Of a stretch of 64,000 nt of DNA, positions 17,371 to 26,217 are shown one piece after another; within the stretch, counting starts at the first letter, position 1, and the number at the start of each line of letters is the position of its first letter. The position numbers were made by a program, and so were the translations under genes. The notes under the pieces were generated by a model, which was not told the origin of the DNA, searched no databases, and saw nothing but the letters and a program-made list of their open reading frames with translations. The DNA is from CAILUG01 sp903844415 (lineage in GTDB: Bacteria; Pseudomonadota; Gammaproteobacteria; Pseudomonadales; Pseudohongiellaceae), in contig CANJTS010000001.1 of the NCBI GenBank assembly GCA_947477655.1, positions 186,001-250,000 of the forward strand. The letters run 5' to 3'.

Positions 17371-18720
17371 TTATATATTGTCCAACCGCCCCGTACTATC
17401 GCCAAAGCTTTCTCGGTTAATATCAAACTGATCCAATATGCTTAACAACAGGTTGCCCGTGGGTACTGTCTTCGTGGGGTACGCCAAGTGACGTCCGCCC
17501 TGCAGCCTGCCGTTGTTACCACCGATAAGAATATGTGGCACATCGTAATGCAGATGTTGATTCGGATTTCCCAAGTTGCTGCCGTACAGCAGCAATGAAT
17601 GATCTAGCAGTGAGCCATCGCCATCCTCAGTCTTCGACAACTTGTCGACAAAGTACGCCAGCATCTTGACGTGGTACTGGTTAATCTTGGAAAACTGATT
17701 GATCCGACTTGGATCCTCACCATGATGCGAGCCTCCATGAAAACCCAGGGTGGGGGATTCGCTTTCTGGATAGACGCGACCGGTGAGATCGCGCGCCAAA
17801 AGCATGGTGCCCACACGGGTAATATCGGCTTGATACGCCAAGGCCAGCAAGTCGAACTGTAACTTGATGTGCTCATCAAAGGACTGCGGAATGCCCGGAG
17901 GTATGTCGAAATTTTCGGGTGCTGCCGTTGTTGCTCCGGCGGCAATCTCTAGGCGTCGCTCGATCTCGCGGACGTTTTCGGTGAAACTGTCTAGACGCAC
18001 ACGGTCCGGCGCGCTGATCTCTTTACGAAGACTAGATATCTTGCCAGTGATCGAGTCTAGGATGCTCTGGTTGCGCTCGCGGCGCTCCACACGCTGTGCG
18101 GGTGAGCTACCACTGCCAAACATACGCTCAAACACCACCTGTGGGTTCAGTTCCATCGGTAGCGGTGTTGTCGGTGTTGACCAAGAAATCGTGTTGGTAT
18201 ACACGCAACTGTACCCTTCACCACAGTTGCTCGAACCCGAACCCGGATCCTCTACCGACATTTCTACTGAAGGCAGCAGTGTTGCTCGACCGATCTTTTG
18301 GGCAATAATCTGGTCTATCGTTTGGGCAGCGTAGACATCAGCTCCCGCTGTTTTCCGAGGTTTCTCGGCACCCAGGAAGGCAGCAGCGACCCAGTGGTCG
18401 GCGCCTGTTTCGCCCGGTGGTGGTTCTGCGGAGGTGGAATGGAGACCAGTCAAGATATTCAAGTGATCCCGGAACGGCTCCAAAGGCTTCCAGATAAACG
18501 GTAGCTCTGCAGCTAGCGCGCCAACCGTCTCGGGAACCCAGTAGCCAGGTGCCGCGCCGTGACAAACAAAGCCCCCCCAGAATCGTGGTGGTGGCACTGC
18601 GGCAGTCTGCGCCAATGCCGTCGCTGCGGGTATCATCGCCTCAAGTAAGGGGAGTCCAAGCGCCACACCAGCACCCTTGAGCAGGCTGCGTCGTGCAATG
18701 TGCTTTTTAGTAATAAACAT
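17371..18720 (-). CDS. DUF1552 domain-containing exported protein
   Basis: 449 aa. A Tat-like leader carries RRSLLKGAGVALGLPLLEAM near the N-terminus. The rest matches DUF1552 proteins from memory: PRFWGGFVCHGAAPGYWVP, LEPFRDHLNILTGLHS, and later GFHGGSHHGEDPSRINQFSKIN and LLLYGSNLGNPNQHLHYDVPHILIGG. The family, frequent in Planctomycetes and marine Proteobacteria, looks sulfatase/phosphatase-fold-like (histidine-rich C-terminal half), but no activity is proven. Start ATG at 18720 with GGAGTAA upstream overlapping the DUF1592 stop, only 3 bp away, so the two are translationally coupled. Confidence 0.88.
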   Translation of the reverse strand: MFITKKHIARRSLLKGAGVALGLPLLEAMIPAATALAQTAAVPPPRFWGGFVCHGAAPGYWVPETVGALAAELPFIWKPLEPFRDHLNILTGLHSTSAEPPPGETGADHWVAAAFLGAEKPRKTAGADVYAAQTIDQIIAQKIGRATLLPSVEMSVEDPGSGSSNCGEGYSCVYTNTISWSTPTTPLPMELNPQVVFERMFGSGSSPAQRVERRERNQSILDSITGKISSLRKEISAPDRVRLDSFTENVREIERRLEIAAGATTAAPENFDIPPGIPQSFDEHIKLQFDLLALAYQADITRVGTMLLARDLTGRVYPESESPTLGFHGGSHHGEDPSRINQFSKINQYHVKMLAYFVDKLSKTEDGDGSLLDHSLLLYGSNLGNPNQHLHYDVPHILIGGNNGRLQGGRHLAYPTKTVPTGNLLLSILDQFDINRESFGDSTGRLDNI

Positions 18721-18723
18721 AGG

Positions 18724-21111
18724 TTACTCCTTAATCGTAGCTACGGTAGTTTTCAAATTCATGGTGAAAGCTGGGCTTTGTATGACCCCCATCACAAGCG
18801 CGGAGAATCGATAGTTATTGTTAGCTGCGTTTCTTGTAAGTGAACGGATCAGCGGCATGTCTTCGTACTCCGCGCCGCGTCCCATGGCATAGGTCAGCAA
18901 CTTTTCGGTCACGCCCTGAGCAAACAGATCACCCTTACGCAGCGTAAGTTCGCGCAGGCTCTTGATTCCATCCAAGGAGCTACCTTCGGTAATGACGCCA
19001 GTAGCATCGATCGCGTTGCCCTCATCTTCAGTCCGCCACTTACCAACGGCATCGAAGTTCTCCATAGCAAATCCCAGCGGCTCAAACATTTTGTGACAGG
19101 TGGAGCAAGTCGGGTCGGTTCTATGCGCCTCCAACCTTGCCCGCAAGCTTTTGGGTGCTTCGCCTGGAACCTGGGTCAAATTTACCTCTACTCCAGGCGG
19201 CGGATCGGGAGGACTAACGTCAAAGAACGTTTGTAGAAACCATTTGCCCCGTTTGATCGGCGACGTACGAGCAGCGTCGGACGTGGTTGTAAGTAGAGCA
19301 CCCTTGCCCAACAATCCACGCCGCACATCCAGTTCCGGCCCCACCAGTTCCACACGACGGAACTGCGATCCATAGACATTGGGTATCCCGTAGTGCTTGG
19401 CAAGCCGCTCGTTTACAAAAGTGTAATCGGCTGTCAGCAAGTCCATGATGCTACGATCTTCCTGAATAATGCTGCCGAAAAACAATTCGATCTCGCGCCG
19501 GAATGCTTCGCGCAGTGTACTGTCAAAGTCCGGAAACAGTTCCACAACCGGCTCTTTGGCCGCCATGCCACGCACATTCAACCATTGCCCTGTGAAATTT
19601 TGTATGAAAGCTTCCGAACGCGGGTCGGCAAACATCCGTTTGACTTGCTGTTCTAGCACACCATCGTCATGAAGACGTCCCTCGGAGGCAAGCTGTATCA
19701 ACTCCTCATCCGGAATACTGCTCCACAGGAAAAACGAAAGACGAGAGGCCAATTCAAGATCGCTAATTTGGTAAGGAGTTCCGGGTGCGACAGCTAGCGG
19801 TTCGATTTCGGAACGGTAGATAAACTCTGGATCCGCGAGCACGCGCTGTATAGCTCCCTCAATGCCGTAATCGAAGCTACCCCCTGCTTCGCGACCGGCT
19901 AGAAAGAAGCCCATCATCACTTCTAGGTCGGCATCGGTCACTGGACGGCGAAAGGCTTTACCTGTCAGCGTCGAAATTATTTGACGTGCGCATAGAGCTT
20001 CCTCGCTGACGTTTTGCGGGTAACATTCGAAAATCTTCTCGCGGCTGGCCGTGTTAGTGGCTGGCTGACCATTGTGAGGCCCTTCAATGAAAACCTGGCC
20101 GACGTGCGGATAGAACGTGTACCCCGAGATCGAACCCGGCGAGTTCATGGTTCGAACAAAGGACTTGTTCAGCCCTGTGTCGGGCAGGTCGCTGGTGACA
20201 ATAAATGTCACGCCAACTTTGTGAAATCCACCCTTGATTGGAATGGCAGGTGTCCGGCCGCCTATACCTTCTGTATTACCTATTTCCTTGTCCCAGTCGT
20301 ACAAGTAGACACGCTCGCCATCTATCGTGACTTCTAGCTGCTCGCCTTGGACATTACCCAAAACCCGGGTGAAATAACCAGTCATACCCTTCACAGTGAA
20401 TACATATTCCCCATCGGCCGGGAACTCGTGTTCGATCAGCATGCCGCCGCGTGTGCCGAACGGCAGTCCTTCGATATGAGTATTTTGTGAAGTATCAACT
20501 GGTACATCAAACACGGCCAGCGTGGGAGCAATCTCGGTGCCCATTGCCAAGCGACTGATATTGCCAGCGGCCGACAGGTACGCCTCCATTAGCGCCGGTG
20601 AAGTGGTCAAAGTTCCAGCCATGTTGTCGAACCCGTGACTAGAGTCGTCAGGGGGCAAAAAGGTCGTGGCATCAATATTTAGAGCCAAGAGATCACGAAC
20701 CGCGTTCGAATATTCAGCACGATTGAGCCGGTGCAGACCTGGGGCCGGGAGGTAAGCAGATTCAGATGCAGCCCGCTGGTCAATAGCTTGCTCCAAGCTT
20801 GCAGCCAAGCGTTGCACAACCTGATCTTCCGGACGCGCCTCACCCACAGGCGGCATCATGCCGGCACGAAGGCGTTTAATAAGTTTTTCCCCTGTTTCTG
20901 GAATCTCGGCAAGCTTATGGGCATCCATCCCCTCGAGATCAATACCGCCAGAATAATCTTCAAGGTTGTGACACTTGACACAATACTCTTCAAAAATGGC
21001 ACCACTATCTACGCCGGTATCCTGGGCAAGCGTGTAGTTTGCACTTAGAGCAACACTCCCTAAAATAGTGAATACTCGGGAAAATGCTTTGAATACGATT
21101 TTTTGATTCAT
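18724..21111 (-). CDS. Exported DUF1592-type protein with cytochrome c haem motif (DUF1587/1592/1595/1588/1585)
   Basis: 795 aa from the ATG at 21111 (signal peptide MNQKIVFKAFSRVFTILGSV..., cleavage near TLAQ; the longer frame adds an unlikely 84 residues). A haem motif C44-V-K-C-H48 starts an N-terminal cytochrome-like domain. Then come a DUF1587-like part (LHRLNRAEYSNAVRDLLAL), DUF1595 (LTGKAFRRPVTDADLE), DUF1592 (LASRLSFFLWSSIPDEEL), DUF1588 with CSTCHKMFEPLGFAMENFD, a second CxxCH, and DUF1585 (LFAQGVTEKLLTYAMGRG). The protein acts in the periplasm or envelope and probably does redox chemistry, but its substrate is unknown. First gene of a three-gene unit. Confidence 0.87.
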   Translation of the reverse strand: MNQKIVFKAFSRVFTILGSVALSANYTLAQDTGVDSGAIFEEYCVKCHNLEDYSGGIDLEGMDAHKLAEIPETGEKLIKRLRAGMMPPVGEARPEDQVVQRLAASLEQAIDQRAASESAYLPAPGLHRLNRAEYSNAVRDLLALNIDATTFLPPDDSSHGFDNMAGTLTTSPALMEAYLSAAGNISRLAMGTEIAPTLAVFDVPVDTSQNTHIEGLPFGTRGGMLIEHEFPADGEYVFTVKGMTGYFTRVLGNVQGEQLEVTIDGERVYLYDWDKEIGNTEGIGGRTPAIPIKGGFHKVGVTFIVTSDLPDTGLNKSFVRTMNSPGSISGYTFYPHVGQVFIEGPHNGQPATNTASREKIFECYPQNVSEEALCARQIISTLTGKAFRRPVTDADLEVMMGFFLAGREAGGSFDYGIEGAIQRVLADPEFIYRSEIEPLAVAPGTPYQISDLELASRLSFFLWSSIPDEELIQLASEGRLHDDGVLEQQVKRMFADPRSEAFIQNFTGQWLNVRGMAAKEPVVELFPDFDSTLREAFRREIELFFGSIIQEDRSIMDLLTADYTFVNERLAKHYGIPNVYGSQFRRVELVGPELDVRRGLLGKGALLTTTSDAARTSPIKRGKWFLQTFFDVSPPDPPPGVEVNLTQVPGEAPKSLRARLEAHRTDPTCSTCHKMFEPLGFAMENFDAVGKWRTEDEGNAIDATGVITEGSSLDGIKSLRELTLRKGDLFAQGVTEKLLTYAMGRGAEYEDMPLIRSLTRNAANNNYRFSALVMGVIQSPAFTMNLKTTVATIKE

Positions 21112-21422
21112 ACTGTTTCTACCTTGCCTTTGCTTGTTTTGCATCAGGTTTTTTGTAAGTCGGTGGGGGATGTGGGCGGCGTCATTGTAAGCCGACCCTG
21201 CCCCCACTTGAAACCAATCTATATCCTTTTTCAGGATCCGTTGAAGCGCAGACAGATGATCTAATATTGATCCAGTCAACGCCAGCGTTCGACAGACAAT
21301 TCCTTTGTTTTTTCCTTTTTTAATTATACCGGAGTACCTGCCCCAACTAAGGCATAACCACACACCAAGCTTCCTGTGATATTGTCTGTCATCTGTCAGT
21401 TCAACAACCGAGGGATTACGCT
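21112..21422. other. Divergent intergenic region, 311 bp
   Basis: No gene. It separates the minus-strand DUF1592 operon from the plus-strand dienelactone hydrolase and must hold both promoters. I could not single out a convincing hexamer pair. Confidence 0.4.
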
Positions 21423-22340
21423 ATGTCATCGAAAGAAAAACGAACAGTGCCAGCCGCAGCCATCGAACTCTACAACCAATACATCCATGGCGAGATCAGT
21501 CGCCGGGCATTCTTGAGCAAAGCGAAGCAGTTTGCCGTGGCCGGCCTCACCGCTAGCGCGCTAGTGGAAGCGCTAATGCCCAATTATGCGTTGGGGCAGC
21601 AGATTGCTCATGACGATGAGCGTATCAGCGCAAGTTACGTGACTTTGCCCTCGCCCCAAGGCCATGGCTACATCCGAGGCTACCTAGTGCGCCCCTTCAG
21701 TGCCGACAGTCGCTCAGCCGAGCCAACCAAACTCCCCGGCATCATTGTTGTACACGAGAACCGTGGACTCAATCCGCACACAGAAGACGTGGCGCGCCGA
21801 CTGGCCCTTGCCAATTTCATGGCTTTTGCCCCTGACGTGCTCACCTCGGTAGGAGGCTATCCAGGCGATGACTTTCAGGGTGGACAGTTGTTTAACGGCC
21901 TCGACGCCAACAAGCGTTTTGAGGATATCGTGGCCAGCGCGTTGTGGCTAAAAGGACGTGCCGACTGCACGAGTAAAATCGGTGTGACCGGCTTCTGCTA
22001 TGGCGGCGGCGTCTCAAACCAACTGGCTGTACGGCTCGGGGCAGATCTTGCAGCTGCCGTGCCGTTCTACGGTGCCGCACCTGCGGCGGAATCGGATTTA
22101 TCGCTTATCAAGGCTGCTATTCTCGTTCAGCATGGCGCGTTGGACACACGACTGGTTGAAGCATGGCCGGCCTTTGATGAGGCACTAACAGCAGCTGGGG
22201 TGATACACGAGGGCCACCTCTATCCAGGCGCCGTGCATGGCTTCTTCAACGACGCCACGCCCGAACGTTACAACGAAGCAGCGGCCACAGAAGCCTGGAC
22301 TCGGATGGTCGGCTGGTTCAACACGCACGTAAAAGGCTGA
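21423..22340 (+). CDS. Dienelactone hydrolase family protein, exported
   Basis: 305 aa. A twin-arginine-like leader is visible (ISRRAFLSKAKQFAVAGLTASALVEAL), predicting export. The alpha/beta hydrolase domain shows the DLH hallmarks: IIVVHENRGLNPHTEDVARRLA (active-site Glu), the Cys nucleophile in GFCYGGG (~residue 200), and PGAVHGFFND with the catalytic His. Classical dienelactone hydrolases are cytosolic and act on dienelactone from chlorocatechol breakdown; this exported branch has broader, mostly unknown ester or lactone substrates. SD GAGGG lies 9 bp before the ATG. It is divergent from the DUF1592 unit. Confidence 0.88.
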   Translation: MSSKEKRTVPAAAIELYNQYIHGEISRRAFLSKAKQFAVAGLTASALVEALMPNYALGQQIAHDDERISASYVTLPSPQGHGYIRGYLVRPFSADSRSAEPTKLPGIIVVHENRGLNPHTEDVARRLALANFMAFAPDVLTSVGGYPGDDFQGGQLFNGLDANKRFEDIVASALWLKGRADCTSKIGVTGFCYGGGVSNQLAVRLGADLAAAVPFYGAAPAAESDLSLIKAAILVQHGALDTRLVEAWPAFDEALTAAGVIHEGHLYPGAVHGFFNDATPERYNEAAATEAWTRMVGWFNTHVKG

Positions 22341-22402
22341 GCTTAAATTTGCAATACTGATAGCTCTGATTTAAAAATTTATCCATGGAAAACCACACCG
22401 AT

Positions 22403-22432
22403 TTGTCATTCCGGCGCAGGCCGGAATGACAA
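22403..22432. repeat. 13-bp perfect palindrome, REP-like extragenic element
   Basis: TTGTCATTCCGGC, loop GCAG, then its exact complement. It sits between two converging genes. The GTCATTCC...GGAATGAC palindrome is widespread as an extragenic repeat in Proteobacteria, from memory. It may help end transcription from both sides, though there is no T run. Confidence 0.7.
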
Positions 22433-22492
22433 CGATAGCAAGTGGCGCTTTTTCATATAACTATTAACAGTGCTGCACAAATCTCATTTCCG

Positions 22493-23230
22493 TTAGTGTG
22501 TACAACCCTGCTGCACTGCCTCGAACCCATCAAACAACCGACTGGCATTGGCACCCGCGAGGGTTTCTATTCTGTGTGGCTGACCCTGCTCTACACTGTA
22601 CTTGACTACTGCGCCATGTGCGTCCAAAAATTCCGCTTCACGCCTCATCTCATCATGCCAACGGTACTCGTCATTCTCGCCCACATAAAAGTAGGTACAC
22701 ATGTGGCTTAGCGCGAGCAACTTCTCATCAGAGGGCTGCCATAAGTAGCCGGGCAACGCGGTCACGGACAGAAAGTATTCCGGGTTAGCAGCGGCCACAT
22801 GGAATGCAGCAATACCCCCGTTCGACACACCCGCGATATGAAATTTGCCACCAACAATGTGGTAGGACTGCAACAGCGCAACCAAGAATTCAGGAAATAT
22901 CTGTTCGCCGCCCTGAAAGAACAACATACCATTCGGTGCAGCTGGTGCGACGACGATGTAGCCGCGCCGTTCTGCTTCGACCTGAAAATTGCGAGAAAGA
23001 ATTCCGTCCACAGTATTCATGGTCTGGGGACCGCCACCAAATGCGAGAATGGCCGGATACGCCTTGGTTGCGTCGTAACCGTCAGGAAGCACAACTTTAT
23101 ATTGCACTTGGACACCAGCCACTTGCATACTTTTTTCTTCTACACTTGCCACAACACTGTTTACCGCAAGTACAAATGTCGCCGCGCTGACCAGCTTAAA
23201 ACCAATCTTGAGCAGATGACTCTTAGGCAT
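22493..23230 (-). CDS. Exported alpha/beta hydrolase (esterase / PHB-depolymerase-like)
   Basis: 245 aa with a Sec signal peptide (LLKIGFKLVSAATFVLAVNSVVA). The lipase-type nucleophile elbow is GVSNGG (~residue 136) after FHIA, with an upstream oxyanion-region FGGGPQTMN. Acidic and His residues near the C-terminus (VGENDEYRWHDE, GQPHRIETLAG) fit the catalytic triad. The pattern is that of feruloyl-esterase/PHB-depolymerase-like hydrolases; the substrate is not known. SD GGGGGAAA lies before the ATG at 23230. Single gene, converging with the dienelactone hydrolase gene. Confidence 0.8.
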   Translation of the reverse strand: MPKSHLLKIGFKLVSAATFVLAVNSVVASVEEKSMQVAGVQVQYKVVLPDGYDATKAYPAILAFGGGPQTMNTVDGILSRNFQVEAERRGYIVVAPAAPNGMLFFQGGEQIFPEFLVALLQSYHIVGGKFHIAGVSNGGIAAFHVAAANPEYFLSVTALPGYLWQPSDEKLLALSHMCTYFYVGENDEYRWHDEMRREAEFLDAHGAVVKYSVEQGQPHRIETLAGANASRLFDGFEAVQQGCTH

Positions 23231-23616
23231 AATATTTCCCCCAGCCGGAGCGAGACCGGCTACTAAAGTTTAATTAGAATAATCATAGTGCAACAATTCA
23301 ATTTCCATTAGAACATAAGAGCAATAGTGTGCCTTCGACATATCTACCACCCTAGGCAGATGCATATTTTTTGCAGAATTATGCAAATATTGAACACCTG
23401 CTTTACCCAGCTGACACGTTATTTATAGCAAGTAAAATTAGAAATTTGTTGAGAAGCCCGTTGAACCGATATATATATGCATAGCTTTTAGAACTATCAA
23501 TAAATAAAATTAAGAACAAGTGCTGCCCTGTACTACTACTTATTAACAACAACTTGAATAAGGTGCCGAATTAGCAAGGTTCAGCGGCTTTTAAACACAC
23601 ACCCGAGGAAAATATT
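23231..23616. other. Divergent intergenic region, 386 bp, AT-rich
   Basis: No gene seen. It is unusually AT-rich, including an alternating TATATATATGCATA run around 23470, and separates the esterase gene from the plus-strand secreted-protein cluster. It probably carries promoters for both, which I could not pin down. Confidence 0.4.
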
Positions 23617-24366
23617 TTGACCCAAATAACTAACAAGAAAATCAAACAATTCGGCACTTTGACAGCGGGTATGGTATTGGGAATGGCATTGGGCATACCT
23701 TTGCCATTACAAGCAGCTGATCAACCAGATTTCAGCGGAGTTTATCGGTCATATCGTGATCCTGCCGCAGCCGCTCCTGCCGCACCCACTGCTGTTTTGA
23801 AGGCAGCAGCACAAGCCAAGGTAGATGAAATTAATTTTATTCTCGAAGGCACTGGCGAAACCGGTGGCGGCTGGTGTTTAGGTTATGGCATGCCCGCATC
23901 CATGATGAGTTCTGGCGGTTATCCGATGGAATTTATTCAACGCCAGGAACAAATCACTTTTATATACGAAGCCCATGGTGAGATTCGCCGCGTCTATATT
24001 GGCGATGACAATCAAATCGCTGAAGCAGACTTATTCCCCGATCGCAACGGTTATTCCAAAGGCTGGTGGGAAGGCAACGAACTGGTAATAGAGACTACGC
24101 ATCTGAAAGAACAAGTAGACGGTCGCCAGCCCCATAGCGAAAACGCCACCGTCCTAGAGCGTTATCATCAGCAAACTGGCCCAATGAACGAAGATTTGTT
24201 GGTTGCCACGATGACATTGACCGATCCTGATTTTTATACTGCTCCACTTATTGAAACCAAGACTTGGCTGCGCGATGCCCAAGCACGTATGTTGCCTTAC
24301 GAATGCGCCGAACCAACCTGGTACGAAAGACTAGAAGAATTAAGAGCTGCTAAGGCCGCCAAGTAA
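23617..24366 (+). CDS. Exported protein of unknown function (GYS-GW family)
   Basis: 249 aa. Start is a TTG at 23617, supported by GAGGAA 8 bp upstream; no ATG fits. A signal peptide ends at LPLQAADQ. The body has an N-terminal FSGVY motif, SGGYPMEFIQRQEQITFIYEAHGEIRRVYIGD, then FPDRNGYSKGWWEGNELVIETT. This GYS-GWWEG-LVIET pattern occurs in a large family of secreted proteins in Sphingomonadales, Caulobacterales and marine gammaproteobacteria whose role is unknown. A paralogue with the same motif order is encoded at 25311. Near a DUF6152-like gene downstream. Confidence 0.68.
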   Translation: MTQITNKKIKQFGTLTAGMVLGMALGIPLPLQAADQPDFSGVYRSYRDPAAAAPAAPTAVLKAAAQAKVDEINFILEGTGETGGGWCLGYGMPASMMSSGGYPMEFIQRQEQITFIYEAHGEIRRVYIGDDNQIAEADLFPDRNGYSKGWWEGNELVIETTHLKEQVDGRQPHSENATVLERYHQQTGPMNEDLLVATMTLTDPDFYTAPLIETKTWLRDAQARMLPYECAEPTWYERLEELRAAKAAK

Positions 24367-24418
24367 CAAAGCACCACTTTTAATCAATTAGACAATTACA
24401 TATAAAAAGGTATCTATC

Positions 24419-24781
24419 ATGAAAATAACAACCATCTTTGCAAACATTGTTGCCTTGTCATTTCTGAGTACCGCGGTATTGGCGCATCATTCTGCCGCTC
24501 AATTTGATTTAAGTATCAGGGACAATAAAGTAACTGGTATTGTGAAAGAATTCAGCGTTGCCAACCCACACACCAAAATTGTGCTAGAAATTACCGACGC
24601 CAAAGGCACTCGCGACATAGAGTTTGAAGGCCACAGCCGTAACAACTATTATCGTAACGGCTGGCGTCCAGCCTTGATCAACGTTGGCGACACCATCAGC
24701 ATAATGTCTGGCCCGATGCGTGATGGTTCAGATGGCGGTTACGCGCTTTCTGTTATAGCTGCAGATGGCACCAAGTTTTAA
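24419..24781 (+). CDS. DUF6152-like exported protein (copy 1)
   Basis: 120 aa. A signal peptide ends in VLAHHSAAQFD, and the mature N-terminus carries the HHS motif characteristic of the family. Then come TGIVKEFSVANPHTKIVLEI, EFEGHSRNNYYRNGWRPALINVGD and a SGPMRDGSDGGY tail. The two histidines at the predicted N-terminus could bind a metal, but nothing is proven. Start ATG at 24419. It lies 52 bp after the preceding gene and 30 bp before the next, so the cluster is probably one operon. Confidence 0.75.
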   Translation: MKITTIFANIVALSFLSTAVLAHHSAAQFDLSIRDNKVTGIVKEFSVANPHTKIVLEITDAKGTRDIEFEGHSRNNYYRNGWRPALINVGDTISIMSGPMRDGSDGGYALSVIAADGTKF

Positions 24782-24811
24782 ACGCCTTAACCTTTGGCCA
24801 GGAGAATTAAC

Positions 24812-25207
24812 TTGACTACTACAAGAAAGATCTTCGTTTTTTTTGCCACCTTATTTGTACTTGCAGTTACCACAGCCAGCGCTGCCTTCGCGCATCACTC
24901 CACAGCAATTTATGATTCAGAAAATCCGGTGGAACTGACAGGCACCGTGGTGGAATGGAAATTCACTAATCCGCATTGTTTTATTGTTTTTGAAGTGACC
25001 GCCGCCGACGGCAGTAAAGTTAAGTGGAGTGTCGAAGGAGGCAATACCAGCGGACTTTTTCGGCGCGGCTGGACTCCGATGACACTCAAAGCCGGTGACG
25101 AAATTATGGTAACTGTCAGACCACTGCGTAGTGGCTCCCCTGGCGGCAACTACAGTAATCCGCGCTGGGCCGATGGCCGAGTTATTGATCCAAAGGCAGC
25201 AGGTTAA
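24812..25207 (+). CDS. DUF6152-like exported protein (copy 2)
   Basis: 131 aa. The start is a TTG at 24812: AGGAG stands 7-11 bp upstream, inside the longer reading frame, so that longer start (24794) is unlikely. A signal peptide ends SAAFAHHSTAIYD, giving a mature HHS N-terminus like copy 1. Shared features: LTGTVVEWKFTNPHCFIVFEV, EGGNTSGLFRRGWTPMTLKAGDEIMV, RPLRSGSPGGNY. It lies in the same operon as copy 1. The two are divergent paralogues. Confidence 0.77.
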   Translation: MTTTRKIFVFFATLFVLAVTTASAAFAHHSTAIYDSENPVELTGTVVEWKFTNPHCFIVFEVTAADGSKVKWSVEGGNTSGLFRRGWTPMTLKAGDEIMVTVRPLRSGSPGGNYSNPRWADGRVIDPKAAG

Positions 25208-25310
25208 TCAAACAATAGAGCCTTGCAGAACACTGCAAGGCTCGACCTTCCGACCAATAACGTTTATTGAGTTATTCGGTTGTTACTGTTGCACAAGGGA
25301 ACACAAATCC

Positions 25311-26132
25311 GTGAAAAATATTTCCGTAAAAATACTCAGCACAATCACAACAATAACGTTTCTGCATATCAATTTTGCCAGCGCAGCAACAACAGCCAGC
25401 ACATATCCCGATTGGAGTGGTCAATGGGAACGTATTGGCAGCCTTAATTGGCCGCCGGAAGGTTATGAAAAAGCAGGACCAGCACCGCTAACCCCTGAGT
25501 ACCAAGCGGTCTACGAACACAATCTGGAGCTTCGTAAAAATGGAATTTTAGCCGGCGATCCGCCTGCAACCTGCTTGCCTCCAGGCATGCCGCGTATGAT
25601 GAAAATGAGTTTCCCTATGGAAATTATTGTCACACCAAAAATTACTTACATTTATGCCGATTGGGAGAGTCAGATACGGCGCGTGTATACCGATGGTCGC
25701 GATTGGCCAGCCTATATTTTGCCAGAGTTCAACGGTTATTCGCTGGGTGTCTGGCATGACGAAAACAATGATGGTGTTTATGACATGTTATCCATTGAAA
25801 CACGTGGCATCAAAGGGCCGCGTTCAATTGATTCTACCGGCGTTGTATTTCACGAAAATAACGAGACCAAGGTACTGGAAGAAATTCGGTTAACCGATGA
25901 AAAAACCATGACTAACACCATAACCACTATTGATGATGCCTTCACCAAACCCTGGGTGATCAATCAACAATACAATCACGTAACCGAAGATATTATCTGG
26001 GTTGAATATGTGTGCGCAGAAGGTAACCGACACATCCAATTAGGTGACGAATGGTATTTTCTCAATGACGAAGCCGGCATTTTGGAGCCAACCCGCGAAG
26101 GACAAGCACCGTTAGTTCCGGGCGCGCCCTGA
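25311..26132 (+). CDS. Exported protein of unknown function (GYS-GW family, copy 2)
   Basis: 273 aa from the GTG at 25311 (AAGGGA upstream; a longer frame from 25131 has no sensible start). Signal peptide ends FASAATTA. Seen: DWSGQWER near the mature start, SFPMEIIVTPKITYIYADWESQIRRVYTDG, FNGYSLGVWHDENNDGVYDMLSIETRG and LEEIRLTDEKTMTNTITTIDDAFTKPWV. These align in order with the gene at 23617. Six or so cysteines are few, so no obvious redox role. Last gene of the four-gene secreted-protein unit. Confidence 0.66.
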   Translation: MKNISVKILSTITTITFLHINFASAATTASTYPDWSGQWERIGSLNWPPEGYEKAGPAPLTPEYQAVYEHNLELRKNGILAGDPPATCLPPGMPRMMKMSFPMEIIVTPKITYIYADWESQIRRVYTDGRDWPAYILPEFNGYSLGVWHDENNDGVYDMLSIETRGIKGPRSIDSTGVVFHENNETKVLEEIRLTDEKTMTNTITTIDDAFTKPWVINQQYNHVTEDIIWVEYVCAEGNRHIQLGDEWYFLNDEAGILEPTREGQAPLVPGAP

Positions 26133-26173
26133 AGCTAACACCACACTGGCTGAAAAAAATAGCTGTGTTACTA

Positions 26174-26194
26174 GATCCCGGCCTACCCGGGATC
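26174..26194. repeat. 8-bp palindrome between converging genes
   Basis: GATCCCGG-CCTAC-CCGGGATC lies between the two converging genes at 26132 and 26218. It resembles another common proteobacterial extragenic palindrome type (GATCCCGGC...). It may form a weak hairpin at the ends of both transcripts. Confidence 0.6.
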
Positions 26195-26217
26195 ACGAGT
26201 GCTCAAATCAGAGCTTG

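Noticed and set aside
17864..18334. Plus-strand open frame of 156 codons inside the DUF1552 gene
   Set aside because: It is antisense to a well-supported gene and has a low-complexity, Arg/Ser-rich composition typical of a shadow frame.
24794..25207. TTG at 24794 as the start of DUF6152-like copy 2
   Set aside because: The Shine-Dalgarno AGGAG lies inside this extension; the TTG at 24812 is better placed.
25131..25310. N-terminal extension of the second GYS-GW protein
   Set aside because: It overlaps the end of the preceding gene and hides the signal peptide that starts at the GTG at 25311.
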